NCBI RefSeq assembly: GCF_900107095.1
Contig: NZ_FNOR01000009.1
Location: forward strand, 62,001-126,000
Source of the DNA: Collimonas sp. OK242
GTDB lineage: Bacteria > Pseudomonadota > Gammaproteobacteria > Burkholderiales > Burkholderiaceae_D
Direction of reading: 5' to 3'
Length of the DNA stretch: 64,000 bases
A model generated the notes under the pieces. The model did not search any database. It saw only the letters and a list, made by a program, of their open reading frames with translations, and was not told the origin of the DNA. Of the stretch, positions 46,502 through 54,506 are shown in pieces; the stretch's first letter is position 1; every line of letters begins with the position of its first letter. The position numbers and the translations under genes were made by a program.

Positions 46502-47770
46502 ATGCACATTTGCGTATTAGGTGCTGGCGTCATCGGCGTCACTTCCGCCTATCGGCTGCTGGAAGCAGGCCACCAAGTCACCCTGGTCGACGCTGCGGCG
46601 CTGCCAGGCAGCGAGACCAGCCTGGGCAACGGCGCACAACTGAGTTATTCGTATGTCGCGCCGCTGGCCGATCCATCGGTCTGGAGCCATTGGCCGGAAT
46701 ACTTGTTCGGCGCGGACTCGCCGCTGACCTTGCGGCCGAAAATGGATCCCGCACAATGGCGCTGGCTGCTCAAATTCCTGGCCGCCTGCAATACCAAACG
46801 CGTCAGGCAAACCACTGTCGATCTGTTGCGGCTGGCGTTCTTCAGCCGCGAACAATTGCAGCAACTGACGCAAGCCGTCCCGCTAGACTTCCAGTATCGC
46901 AGCGCCGGCAAGCTGGTGATGTACGGCGATGCCAAAGGTCTGGACAGCGCCCGCAAGCAAATTGCGTTTCAGGCCGAGCATGGCTGCCAGCAGCAAATCA
47001 TCGACGCCGCGCGCTGCGTGGAAATTGAACCGGCGCTGGCTAACGCCAAGCGCGACTGGGCCGGCGGCGTGTACACCGCGAGCGAGGAAGCGGGCGATTG
47101 CGCACTGTTTTGCCGGCAGCTGGTAGGCGCCATGTCGCAACAGTCCGGCTTCCGCTTCGCGCATTCGCAACGTATCCATCAACTGGAAATGCGCAACGGC
47201 GCCTTGACCGCGGTGCATGCCGGCCAGGAACAAATCGACGCCGATGCTTTCGTCCTGGCGCTAGGTTCAGCCAGCGCCGATTTTGCACGGCGCGCCGGCT
47301 TTTCATTGCCGCTCTACCCGCTCAAAGGCTACAGCATCACGGTGCCCTTAATCGATAGCGCCAATCAGGCTGCCGCGCCGCAGGTATCCATCACCGATCT
47401 CGCCAAGAAAATCGTTTACGCAAGGCTGGGCGAGCGCCTGCGGGTTGCCGGACGAGTAGAATTGGTCGGCATGGATCGCAGCATACCGGCCGCAGCCATC
47501 GATGAATTGAAGCGCGGCGTCAGTGAATTGTTCCCCGGTTGCGGCGATCTGTCCGACAGCGCCAGCTTGTCGCCATGGAGCGGATTCCGCCCCGCCACGC
47601 CAAGCGGCGTGCCGCTGATTGGCGCGACTCCGGTCAAGAACCTGTATCTGAATGTCGGCCATGGCAGCCTCGGATGGACCCTGGCCCATGGCAGCGCAAC
47701 CCTGTTGACGCAATTGATTGCAGGCCGGGCCACCGCCATCGACGCCAGCCCTTTTTCATTTAGCGCTTAG
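46502..47770 (+). CDS. dadA: FAD-dependent D-amino acid dehydrogenase (DadA type)
   Basis: A 422-residue flavoenzyme. The Rossmann fingerprint is VLGAGVIGVTSAYRLLEAGH (residues 5-24), followed by SLGNGAQLSYSYVAPLADP as in DadA, the C-terminal FAD contact SGFRPATPSGVPLIG and NVGHGSLGWTLAHGSA. It oxidises D-amino acids to keto (imino) acids and feeds electrons to the respiratory chain at the inner membrane. The start MHICVLGAG is the natural one; the longer open frame upstream overlaps rnpB. An ornithine-cyclodeaminase-like gene follows 36 bases later. Confidence 0.92.
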   Translation: MHICVLGAGVIGVTSAYRLLEAGHQVTLVDAAALPGSETSLGNGAQLSYSYVAPLADPSVWSHWPEYLFGADSPLTLRPKMDPAQWRWLLKFLAACNTKRVRQTTVDLLRLAFFSREQLQQLTQAVPLDFQYRSAGKLVMYGDAKGLDSARKQIAFQAEHGCQQQIIDAARCVEIEPALANAKRDWAGGVYTASEEAGDCALFCRQLVGAMSQQSGFRFAHSQRIHQLEMRNGALTAVHAGQEQIDADAFVLALGSASADFARRAGFSLPLYPLKGYSITVPLIDSANQAAAPQVSITDLAKKIVYARLGERLRVAGRVELVGMDRSIPAAAIDELKRGVSELFPGCGDLSDSASLSPWSGFRPATPSGVPLIGATPVKNLYLNVGHGSLGWTLAHGSATLLTQLIAGRATAIDASPFSFSA

Positions 47771-47806
47771 CAACGGAAACTCGCGAAAACCCAAAGGAAT
47801 GAAACC

Positions 47807-48724
47807 ATGAAACTCATCACCAACCAGCAAGTCGCCGAGCTGATCAATACCGGCGACGCCATAGCCGCCATGCGCCAAGCCTTCGCCGGCATAGGACAGG
47901 GCGCGCAACAGGCTAGAATCCGCACCAGCGCCGGCCCCGTCATGATGTCCAGCATGGGCGCATTGCTGCCTGCCGCCGGCATCGCCGGTTACAAGATCTA
48001 CACCACGATCAACGGCAAATTCCATTTTGTCACCGTGCTGTTTTCTACCGAAGATGGACGCCCGCTGGCGGCGATTGAATCCGACACCATGACCGGCTTG
48101 CGTACCGCCGCTGCTACCGCAGTCGCCGCCGATCACCTGGCCCGCCAGGATGCTGCCACGCTGGCGGTAATCGGCACCGGGGTCCAGGCGCATGCACATG
48201 TGCCGGCTTTGCTGGAGGTGCGCAAATTCAAGGAAATCCTGATTGCGGGCCGCAGCGGCCAACAGCAGTTTGCAGAACAGATCACGCAGCAAACCGGGAT
48301 TCCGGCGCGCGCCGTCAGTATCGATGAGGCAGCTCAGGACGGCGATGTCGTGGTCACGGTAACGCGTTCGGCCGAACCGCTGTTTTCCGGCGATTTGCTG
48401 AAAGCGGGCGCTTTCGTGGCGGCGGTCGGCGCCAGCAAAGGCAATCTGCGTGAACTCGACGATCGCGCGATTGCCCGCGCCAACGCCCTGGTCGTTGAAT
48501 GGAAACCGCAGGCACAGCAGGAAGCCGGCGATCTACTGCTGTGCCAGCCTGGCACTTTCGCCTGGGAACAAGTATGGGAACTGGGGCAAATTATCGATGG
48601 CAGCAGCACTTACCAACGCCAGCCAAACGATCTGGTGATCTACAAGGCGATTGGCGTCGGCCTCGAAGATATCGCTCTGTCCGGCCTGGTCTACCGCCGC
48701 GCCTGCGAACGTTTCGGCTGGTAA
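47807..48724 (+). CDS. ornithine cyclodeaminase / mu-crystallin family protein
   Basis: A 305-residue NAD(P)-binding protein. It has GYKIYTTINGKFHFVTVLFS, LAAIESDTMTGLRTAAATAV (substrate/NAD region) and the Rossmann GTGVQAHAHVPALLEV (about residues 125-140), DGDVVVTVTRSAEPLF and IYKAIGVGLEDIALSGLVYRR-like KAIGVGLEDIALSGLVY at the end. The family includes ornithine cyclodeaminases, alanine dehydrogenases and cyclic-imine reductases (piperideine/pyrroline-2-carboxylate). After a D-amino acid dehydrogenase, a reductase of the resulting imine is the more coherent reading, but unproven. Confidence 0.88.
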   Translation: MKLITNQQVAELINTGDAIAAMRQAFAGIGQGAQQARIRTSAGPVMMSSMGALLPAAGIAGYKIYTTINGKFHFVTVLFSTEDGRPLAAIESDTMTGLRTAAATAVAADHLARQDAATLAVIGTGVQAHAHVPALLEVRKFKEILIAGRSGQQQFAEQITQQTGIPARAVSIDEAAQDGDVVVTVTRSAEPLFSGDLLKAGAFVAAVGASKGNLRELDDRAIARANALVVEWKPQAQQEAGDLLLCQPGTFAWEQVWELGQIIDGSSTYQRQPNDLVIYKAIGVGLEDIALSGLVYRRACERFGW

Positions 48725-48825
48725 GCCTGCTTCCTGTTCCTTCCCCATTATGCGCGGCATTGCTTGCCGCCGCCATGCCGTCAGTCTAGAATCGGGCCAC
48801 CGATGACTACTGACGACATGCGCAC

Positions 48826-49497
48826 ATGGAATTCCACTTACTGAGCTTCCTGAAGACCGTGCTGTTCGTGCTGGCGGCGTTGCTGCCGATCATGAACCCG
48901 CCCGGCGGCGCGCCGATTTTCCACGCGTTGACCATCACCGCATCCGACGCCACCCGCAACGCACTGGCGCGCGGAGTAGCCATCAATTCCTTCCTGCTGC
49001 TGATGGGAGGCATGTTCATCGGCACCCACGTACTGGCTTTTTTCGGCCTGTCGCTGCCCGTGGTGAAAGTTGCCGGTGGCCTGCTGGTGGTGGCCACCGC
49101 CTGGAAGATGCTGAACTCCGATGAAATGCCTATGGCAGAGGCCGTGCCTGAATCGCTCTGGACTGAGGCGCTCGCCTCCAAGAAAGCTTTTTATCCGCTG
49201 GCGTTCCCACTCACCGTCGGCCCCGGTTCGATCTCGGTCGCCATCACCCTGGGCGCCGGCGTACGCGTGCCGAACGTGCCGCTGCCGCTGTCCCTGATCG
49301 CAGCCGTCGCCGGCCTCGCCATAGCGGCATTGATCGTCTATCTCTGCAACCGTTTTGCGGGCGTGTTGATACGCCTGCTGGGCGACACCGGCACCACTGT
49401 GATGCAGCGCATGACTTCGTTCATCTTGCTCTGCATAGGCGTGCAAATCCTGTGGGACGGGGTCAGCGGCCTCCTGCTGTTGTGGCAAGCACATTAA
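48826..49497 (+). CDS. MarC-family integral membrane protein
   Basis: A 223-residue protein with six hydrophobic segments. MarC marks are VLAALLPIMNPPGGAPIF (family: NPxG), LALFG-like VLAFFGLSLPVVKVAGGLLV, FPLTVGPGSISVAITLGAG and RMTSFILLCIGVQILWDG. Despite the name, MarC proteins are not shown to give multiple antibiotic resistance; their substrate is unknown. It stands about 100 bases after the cyclodeaminase-like gene. Confidence 0.92.
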   Translation: MEFHLLSFLKTVLFVLAALLPIMNPPGGAPIFHALTITASDATRNALARGVAINSFLLLMGGMFIGTHVLAFFGLSLPVVKVAGGLLVVATAWKMLNSDEMPMAEAVPESLWTEALASKKAFYPLAFPLTVGPGSISVAITLGAGVRVPNVPLPLSLIAAVAGLAIAALIVYLCNRFAGVLIRLLGDTGTTVMQRMTSFILLCIGVQILWDGVSGLLLLWQAH

Positions 49498-49566
49498 TTC
49501 ATTTTTACGCCCTGCGGAATTCTAGTGATAAGATTATTGCCTTACCAACCCATTAAGGAGCACACG

Positions 49567-49716
49567 ATGCTGAAGAAGATAATGGTAATTGCGGCAATGT
49601 TTGGCGTGCTGGGCGCACTATCAGCTTGCAATACGGTTGCCGGCATGGGCCAGGACGTAAAAACCGGCGGCGAAAAGGTAAAAGACGCGGCTCAGGACGT
49701 GCAACAGAAAATGTAA
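49567..49716 (+). CDS. entericidin A/B-family small lipoprotein
   Basis: A 49-residue lipoprotein. The signal (MLKKIMVIAAMFGVLGAL) ends in the lipobox LSAC at about residue 21, followed by NTVAGMGQDVKTGGEKVKDA, the entericidin pattern of Gly/Lys/Asp with an amphipathic helix. AAGGAG precedes ATG and a strong terminator follows. Entericidins act in stress or cell-lysis control in enterobacteria; here the role is unproven and no antidote partner is next to it. Confidence 0.93.
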   Translation: MLKKIMVIAAMFGVLGALSACNTVAGMGQDVKTGGEKVKDAAQDVQQKM

Positions 49717-49750
49717 TTTGCCGTAGCTTTCGCAGGATTCCTCTGACAAT

Positions 49751-49779
49751 AAAAAACCCGACCTGGCGTCGGGTTTTTT
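49751..49779. terminator. terminator after the entericidin gene (convergent)
   Basis: AAAAAACCCGAC and GTCGGGTTTTTT form a 12-base stem with a five-base loop. It lies between two convergent genes and could act from either side. Confidence 0.9.
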
Positions 49780-49813
49780 ATTCACGCTGCCAAAGCCCAG
49801 CCACAACCTTGCA

Positions 49814-50578
49814 TCAGGTAAATTTACTGAAATCCGGCTTTCGTTTTTCGAAAAAAGCCATGAATGCCTCTGCCGCTTCCGGCGCAGTCAACATCGCGCC
49901 GAAATGCGCGATCTCCTGCTTCATGCGCGCTTCCACTGCTGCGGTCTGGCCGCCTTTCATCAGGCTCTTGGTGATGCGGATCGAGGCCGCAGGCAGAGCC
50001 ACCAGCTTGGCCACCTGCGCCTGCGCAAACGCCAGCAGTTCTTGCGCCGGCAAGACCTTGTTGACCAGGCCCATGGCGGCGGCTTCGTCCGCAGTGAAGG
50101 CTTCGCCCAGCAGCAGTTTTTCAGCAGCGCGCTGATAACCGGCGATCTGCGGCAGGATCAGGCTGGAGGCGGCTTCCGGGCACAAGCCCAGCTGCGTGAA
50201 CGGCATCGAGAAACGGGCGTTGTCGGCTGCGTAGACCAGGTCGCAATGCATCAGCAAGGTGGTGCCGATGCCCACCGCGGCGCCGGCAACTGCCGCTACC
50301 ATCGGCTTGCTGGCATGGCTGATCTGCCACAGGAACTGGAACACCGGGCTGTCGCTGCCGGTCGACCGGTTTTTCATGAAATCTTCGAGGTCGTTGCCGG
50401 CGCTGAAGATCTGCGGTTTGCCGACGAACAGGATGGCGCGTACAGCGCTGTCTGTCTCTGCGTCTTTCAAGGCGTCGACCATGGTCTGGTACATGGCTGC
50501 GGTGATCGCATTCTTTTTTTCGAGACGGTTGAATTCAATCGTCAGGATGCCATTCTCTTTACTAGTCAATATATCCAT
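49814..50578 (-). CDS. enoyl-CoA hydratase/isomerase family protein
   Basis: A 254-residue crotonase. It has the oxyanion segment IFSAGNDLEDFMKN, VAAVAGAAVGIGTTLLMHCD and FTQLGLCPEAASSLILP, and ends FFEKRKPDFSKFT. AGNDL in place of AGGDL and the LCPEAASS loop are typical of the delta3/delta2 isomerase-like or YdbS/PaaG-like clade. It is the last gene of the beta-oxidation operon, separated from the thiolase by a terminator and the inverted-repeat element, so it may have its own promoter. Confidence 0.9.
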   Translation of the reverse strand: MDILTSKENGILTIEFNRLEKKNAITAAMYQTMVDALKDAETDSAVRAILFVGKPQIFSAGNDLEDFMKNRSTGSDSPVFQFLWQISHASKPMVAAVAGAAVGIGTTLLMHCDLVYAADNARFSMPFTQLGLCPEAASSLILPQIAGYQRAAEKLLLGEAFTADEAAAMGLVNKVLPAQELLAFAQAQVAKLVALPAASIRITKSLMKGGQTAAVEARMKQEIAHFGAMLTAPEAAEAFMAFFEKRKPDFSKFT

Positions 50579-50637
50579 CTGCTACTCCAGTCAATAACGC
50601 ACAGTGCACCTAAAAATAAAAATCGCCAAGCCCTAGC

Positions 50638-50743
50638 CTTCGAATTCATATGAGGTGCGAGAACAAGGCGCATGTGCCGCAGGCAGTACGCCAGTACGGC
50701 AAGGCCATGCAACGCAGTTATCGCGCCTCATATGAATTCGAAG
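50638..50743. repeat. 106-base inverted-repeat element
   Basis: The arms CTTCGAATTCATATGAGG (from 50638) and CCTCATATGAATTCGAAG (ending 50743) are exact complements; the match extends inward to 27 bases with two differences. The inner part has further pairing (GCATG/CATGC, TGCCG/CGGCA and two GTAC). It lies downstream of the thiolase terminator. It looks like a dispersed non-coding repeat. Confidence 0.85.
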
Positions 50744-50745
50744 AC

Positions 50746-50780
50746 AAAAAAGCCGCACGGCGGTGGCTGTACGGCTTTTT
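50746..50780 (-). terminator. rho-independent terminator after the thiolase gene
   Basis: AAAAAGCCGCAC and GTACGGCTTTTT form a 12-base stem with one mismatch. On the minus strand it is followed by a T-rich end. It lies 44 bases after the thiolase stop. Confidence 0.8.
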
Positions 50781-50823
50781 CGTTTCTGACGATTGCTTAT
50801 GACAATCTGCTTGATTCAAACAA

Positions 50824-52020
50824 TTACATGCGCTCGAAAATACCTGCAGCGCCCATGCCCGCACCAACGCACATGGTGACCATGCCGTACTTCTGGTTGC
50901 GACGGCGCATACCGTGGATTGTGGTGGCGGCGCGGATCGCGCCGGTTGCGCCCAGCGGGTGGCCGAGGGCGATGGCGCCGCCCAGCGGGTTGACCTTGGA
51001 TGGATCCAGACCGAGATCCTGAATCACTGCCAGCGCTTGCGCTGCGAATGCTTCATTCAGCTCGATCCAGTCCAGCTGGTCCTGGGTCAGGCCGGCGGCG
51101 CGCAGCGCTGCCGGAATCGCTTCCTTCGGGCCGATGCCCATGATTTCCGGCGGTACGCCGCGTACTGCGAACGAGACGAAGCGTGCCAGCGGGGTCAGGT
51201 TGAATTCCTTGAGGATTTTTTCGCTGACCAGGATCAGGGCGCCGGCGCCGTCCGACATTTGCGAGCTGTTGCCTGCGGTGACGGTGCCTTTGGCAGCGAA
51301 CACTGCTTTCAGCTTGCCCAGCGTTTCCATGCTCGACTCGGCGCGCGCGCCTTCGTCGCGGTCGACGGTGCGGGTCTTCAGGTCGATCTGGCCGGTGGCC
51401 AGGTTGGCGATACGCTCGATGATTTCGACCGAGGTGGTTTCGTCATTGAATTCGCCAGCCTGTTGGCCGGCGATGGCGCGGCGGTGCGACTCCACCGAGA
51501 AGGCGTCTTGCGCTTCGCGCGAGACTTTCCATTGCTGGGCGACTTTTTCTGCCGTCAGACCCATGCCGTAGGCCATGCCGACGTTTTCATCCTTGAACGC
51601 GTTCATGTTGACCGAAGGATGGAAACCCATCATCGGCACCATCGACATCGATTCGGCGCCGCCGGCGATCATGACGTCCGCCTCGCCGACGCGGATGCGG
51701 TCGGCAGCCATGGCGATCGCGGTGATGCCGGATGCGCAGTAGCGGTTGACGGTGACGCCGCCTATGGTATTCGGCAGGCCGGCCAGCAACACGGCGTTAC
51801 GCGCCATGTTCAGGCCTTGCGCGCCTTCAGGGAAAGAACAGCCGATGATGGCGTCCTGGACCAGTTTAGGGTCGAGGCCCGGCACTTGCGCCATGGCGGA
51901 TTGCATGACGCGCACCAGCAGGTCGTCCGGACGGGTGTTCTTGAACATGCCGCGCGGCGCCTTGCCGATCGGGGTACGGGTCGCCGAGACGATATACGCT
52001 TCTTGAAGTTGTTTGCTCAT
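50824..52020 (-). CDS. acetyl-CoA C-acyltransferase (3-ketoacyl-CoA thiolase)
   Basis: A 398-residue thiolase. The acyl-accepting Cys is in VNRYCASGITAIAMAADRI (about residue 92), and the catalytic His and second Cys are in GGAIALGHPLGATGAIR and VTMCVGAGMGAAGIFE. It cleaves 3-ketoacyl-CoA in the last step of beta-oxidation and pairs with the bifunctional protein just upstream (14-base gap). The length fits FadA-type thiolases. Confidence 0.95.
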   Translation of the reverse strand: MSKQLQEAYIVSATRTPIGKAPRGMFKNTRPDDLLVRVMQSAMAQVPGLDPKLVQDAIIGCSFPEGAQGLNMARNAVLLAGLPNTIGGVTVNRYCASGITAIAMAADRIRVGEADVMIAGGAESMSMVPMMGFHPSVNMNAFKDENVGMAYGMGLTAEKVAQQWKVSREAQDAFSVESHRRAIAGQQAGEFNDETTSVEIIERIANLATGQIDLKTRTVDRDEGARAESSMETLGKLKAVFAAKGTVTAGNSSQMSDGAGALILVSEKILKEFNLTPLARFVSFAVRGVPPEIMGIGPKEAIPAALRAAGLTQDQLDWIELNEAFAAQALAVIQDLGLDPSKVNPLGGAIALGHPLGATGAIRAATTIHGMRRRNQKYGMVTMCVGAGMGAAGIFERM

Positions 52021-52034
52021 TTTGATCTTCCTCG

Positions 52035-54422
52035 TTAGTTCCGAACAGGCTTACCGGTCTGCATCATGCCCATGATCCGCTCTTGCGTCTTAGGGTTGTT
52101 CAGCAGTTCGACGAACGCTTTGCGCTCCAGGTCCAGCAACCATTGTTCATTCACGATGCTGCCTTCGTTGACTTCGCCGCCGCAAACGATGTTGGCAATC
52201 ATGTGGCCCAGTTTGTAGTCATGTGCCGAGATGAAGCCGCCGTCGCGCATGTTGACCAGCTGCGCCAGGATGGTGGCAATGCCGTCGCGGCCTACGACCG
52301 GGATCTGCGCCTTCAGCGGCGGACGATAGCCGGCGTCGAACATGGCGCGCGCTTCGACCTTCGCCACGTGCAGCAGCTCGTACGGATTGAATACGATCAC
52401 ATCGGTGGCTTTCAGATAGCCCATGCTCTGCGCTTGCAGGGCCGATTTCGACACATTGGCAGTCGCAGCGTTCATGAAGGAAGTCTTCAGGAATTGCAGG
52501 ATATCGTTGCCCTTGGCGTCGTTGGCGGCACGTACTGCCGCTTCCTTCAAACCGCCGCCGGCAGGGATCAAGCCAACGCCAACTTCAACCAGGCCGATAT
52601 ACGATTCGATTGATGCGACGCGCTTGGCTGTGTGCAGCGCCAACTCGCAGCCGCCGCCCAGCGCCAGACCGGCCACTGCCGCAACCACCGGCACGCTCGC
52701 ATACTTGAGTCCCATGAATGCTTGCTGCAATTCAGCCACCATCGGTTCGATCGCCTTGGCGCCGCCCGACATGAACAACGGCAGCATCGATTGCAGGTCG
52801 GCGCCGGCAGAGAATGCGCCGCCTTCAGCTGCATCCGCGTGCCACAGCACCAGACCCTTGTAATTCTTTTCGGCTTCGGCCACCGCCTTGTTCAAACCGG
52901 CGATGACGCCAGGTCCGATAACGTGCATCTTGGTCTTGAACGACAGGACCAGTACGTCGTCGTTCTGATGCCATGCGCGTACCGCGTCGTCCTCGAATAC
53001 AGTGGTGCCGGCAGTCTTGCCGTCGGCCACGCCTTCACCCAGCAACGGTGCGCGGAACACCTGGCGCTCGTAGACCGGCAAAGTGGACCGGGCGAAATTC
53101 GCCTTCTTCGCTGGCGAGTAGGAACCGTCAGCAGCGTGCACGCCGGTGCGGCCGTCGAAGACCCAGGCTGGCAGCGGTGCATTGCACAGCGCCTTGCCGG
53201 CATCGATATCTTCCTTGACCCAGCCGGCGATCTGCTTCCAGTCGGCGGCTTGCCAGATCTCGAACGGACCGACGCTCCAGCCGAAACCCCAGCGCATGGC
53301 GAAATCGATGTCGCGCGCATTGTCGGCGATAGCTTCCATATGGACGGCGATGTAATGGAAACCGTCACGGAAAATGGCCCACAGGAATTGCGCTTGCGGA
53401 TTGGTCGATTCACGCAGTGTCTTCATGCGTTTGACCGGATCCTTGTCCTTCAGGATACGCGCCACCAGTTCGTCGGCCTTGCCGCCGCCGGTAACGTATT
53501 CGCCCTTGGCGGCGTCGATACGCAGGATGTCCTTGCCAACCTTCTTGTAGAAACCGGCGCCGGTTTTTTGACCCAACGCGCCCTGCTCGACCAGCTTGGC
53601 CAGCAGCGGCGGCGTAGCGTACACGCCGTAGAAAGGATCGTCCTTCAGGGTGTCCTGCATGGTCTTGATGACATGGCCCATGGTGTCCAGGCCAACCACG
53701 TCGGCGGTACGGAAGGTGCCCGACTTGGCGCGGCCCAGCTTGGCGCCGGTCAGATCATCGACGACATCGACCGACAGGCCGAATTTTTCAGCCTGATGAG
53801 CTGTCGACAAGATACCGAACACACCCACGCGGTTAGCGATGAAGTTAGGCGTGTCTTTAGCGCGGACCACGCCCTTGCCCAGCGTTGTCGCCAGGAAGCC
53901 TTCCAGCTGATCGAGGATCTCCGGCTTGGTGCTCGCGGTCGGGATCAGTTCCACCAGGTGCATGTAGCGCGGCGGGTTGAAGAAGTGCACGCCGCAGAAG
54001 CGGGCTTTCAATTCAGCGTCGAAACCTTCCGACAAAGCGGTGATCGACAGGCCGGAAGTATTGGAAGCGAAAATCGCGTTAGGCGCAATATGCGGCGCGA
54101 CTTTCTTGTACAGGTCATGCTTCCAGTCCATGCGCTCGGCGATCGCTTCGATGATCAGATCGCAACCGGCGAGTACGTCCAGGTTGTCTTCGTAGTTGGC
54201 GACTTCGATCAGCGTTGCATCATCCTTGTTGCCAAGCGGCGCCGGGCTGAGTTTCTTCAGGTTTTCGATAGCGCGCAGAACGATGCCGTTCTTCGGACCT
54301 TCCTTGGCTGGCAAATCGAACAGGACTACCGGCACTTTGGCGTTCAGGCAGTGGGCGGCGATTTGCGCACCCATCACGCCGGCGCCGAGTACGGCGACTT
54401 TTTTAACGATGAAATTGGACAC
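52035..54422 (-). CDS. bifunctional 3-hydroxyacyl-CoA dehydrogenase / enoyl-CoA hydratase
   Basis: A 795-residue fatty acid oxidation protein. The dehydrogenase comes first: NAD motif VLGAGVMGAQIAAHCLN (residues 10-26), CDLIIEAIAERMDWK and the catalytic His region CGVHFFNPPRYMHLVELI. The crotonase part is C-terminal (about 490-700) with GGAFSAGADLQSM and GLALGGGCELALH. This order is the reverse of E. coli FadB and is typical of the beta-proteobacterial type. It makes 3-ketoacyl-CoA for the thiolase. Confidence 0.95.
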   Translation of the reverse strand: MSNFIVKKVAVLGAGVMGAQIAAHCLNAKVPVVLFDLPAKEGPKNGIVLRAIENLKKLSPAPLGNKDDATLIEVANYEDNLDVLAGCDLIIEAIAERMDWKHDLYKKVAPHIAPNAIFASNTSGLSITALSEGFDAELKARFCGVHFFNPPRYMHLVELIPTASTKPEILDQLEGFLATTLGKGVVRAKDTPNFIANRVGVFGILSTAHQAEKFGLSVDVVDDLTGAKLGRAKSGTFRTADVVGLDTMGHVIKTMQDTLKDDPFYGVYATPPLLAKLVEQGALGQKTGAGFYKKVGKDILRIDAAKGEYVTGGGKADELVARILKDKDPVKRMKTLRESTNPQAQFLWAIFRDGFHYIAVHMEAIADNARDIDFAMRWGFGWSVGPFEIWQAADWKQIAGWVKEDIDAGKALCNAPLPAWVFDGRTGVHAADGSYSPAKKANFARSTLPVYERQVFRAPLLGEGVADGKTAGTTVFEDDAVRAWHQNDDVLVLSFKTKMHVIGPGVIAGLNKAVAEAEKNYKGLVLWHADAAEGGAFSAGADLQSMLPLFMSGGAKAIEPMVAELQQAFMGLKYASVPVVAAVAGLALGGGCELALHTAKRVASIESYIGLVEVGVGLIPAGGGLKEAAVRAANDAKGNDILQFLKTSFMNAATANVSKSALQAQSMGYLKATDVIVFNPYELLHVAKVEARAMFDAGYRPPLKAQIPVVGRDGIATILAQLVNMRDGGFISAHDYKLGHMIANIVCGGEVNEGSIVNEQWLLDLERKAFVELLNNPKTQERIMGMMQTGKPVRN

Positions 54423-54506
54423 TTGTATCTCCTTGGTCAGTCTGTTGGGAGGGTGGGCATGTTTAGCTTCAACTCAGTTGCAACGCATGTCCGCCCTACG
54501 GCTAAA

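Noticed and set aside
49567-49716. Entericidin gene as a toxin-antitoxin pair
   Set aside because: Only one small lipoprotein gene is present; no second entericidin is adjacent.
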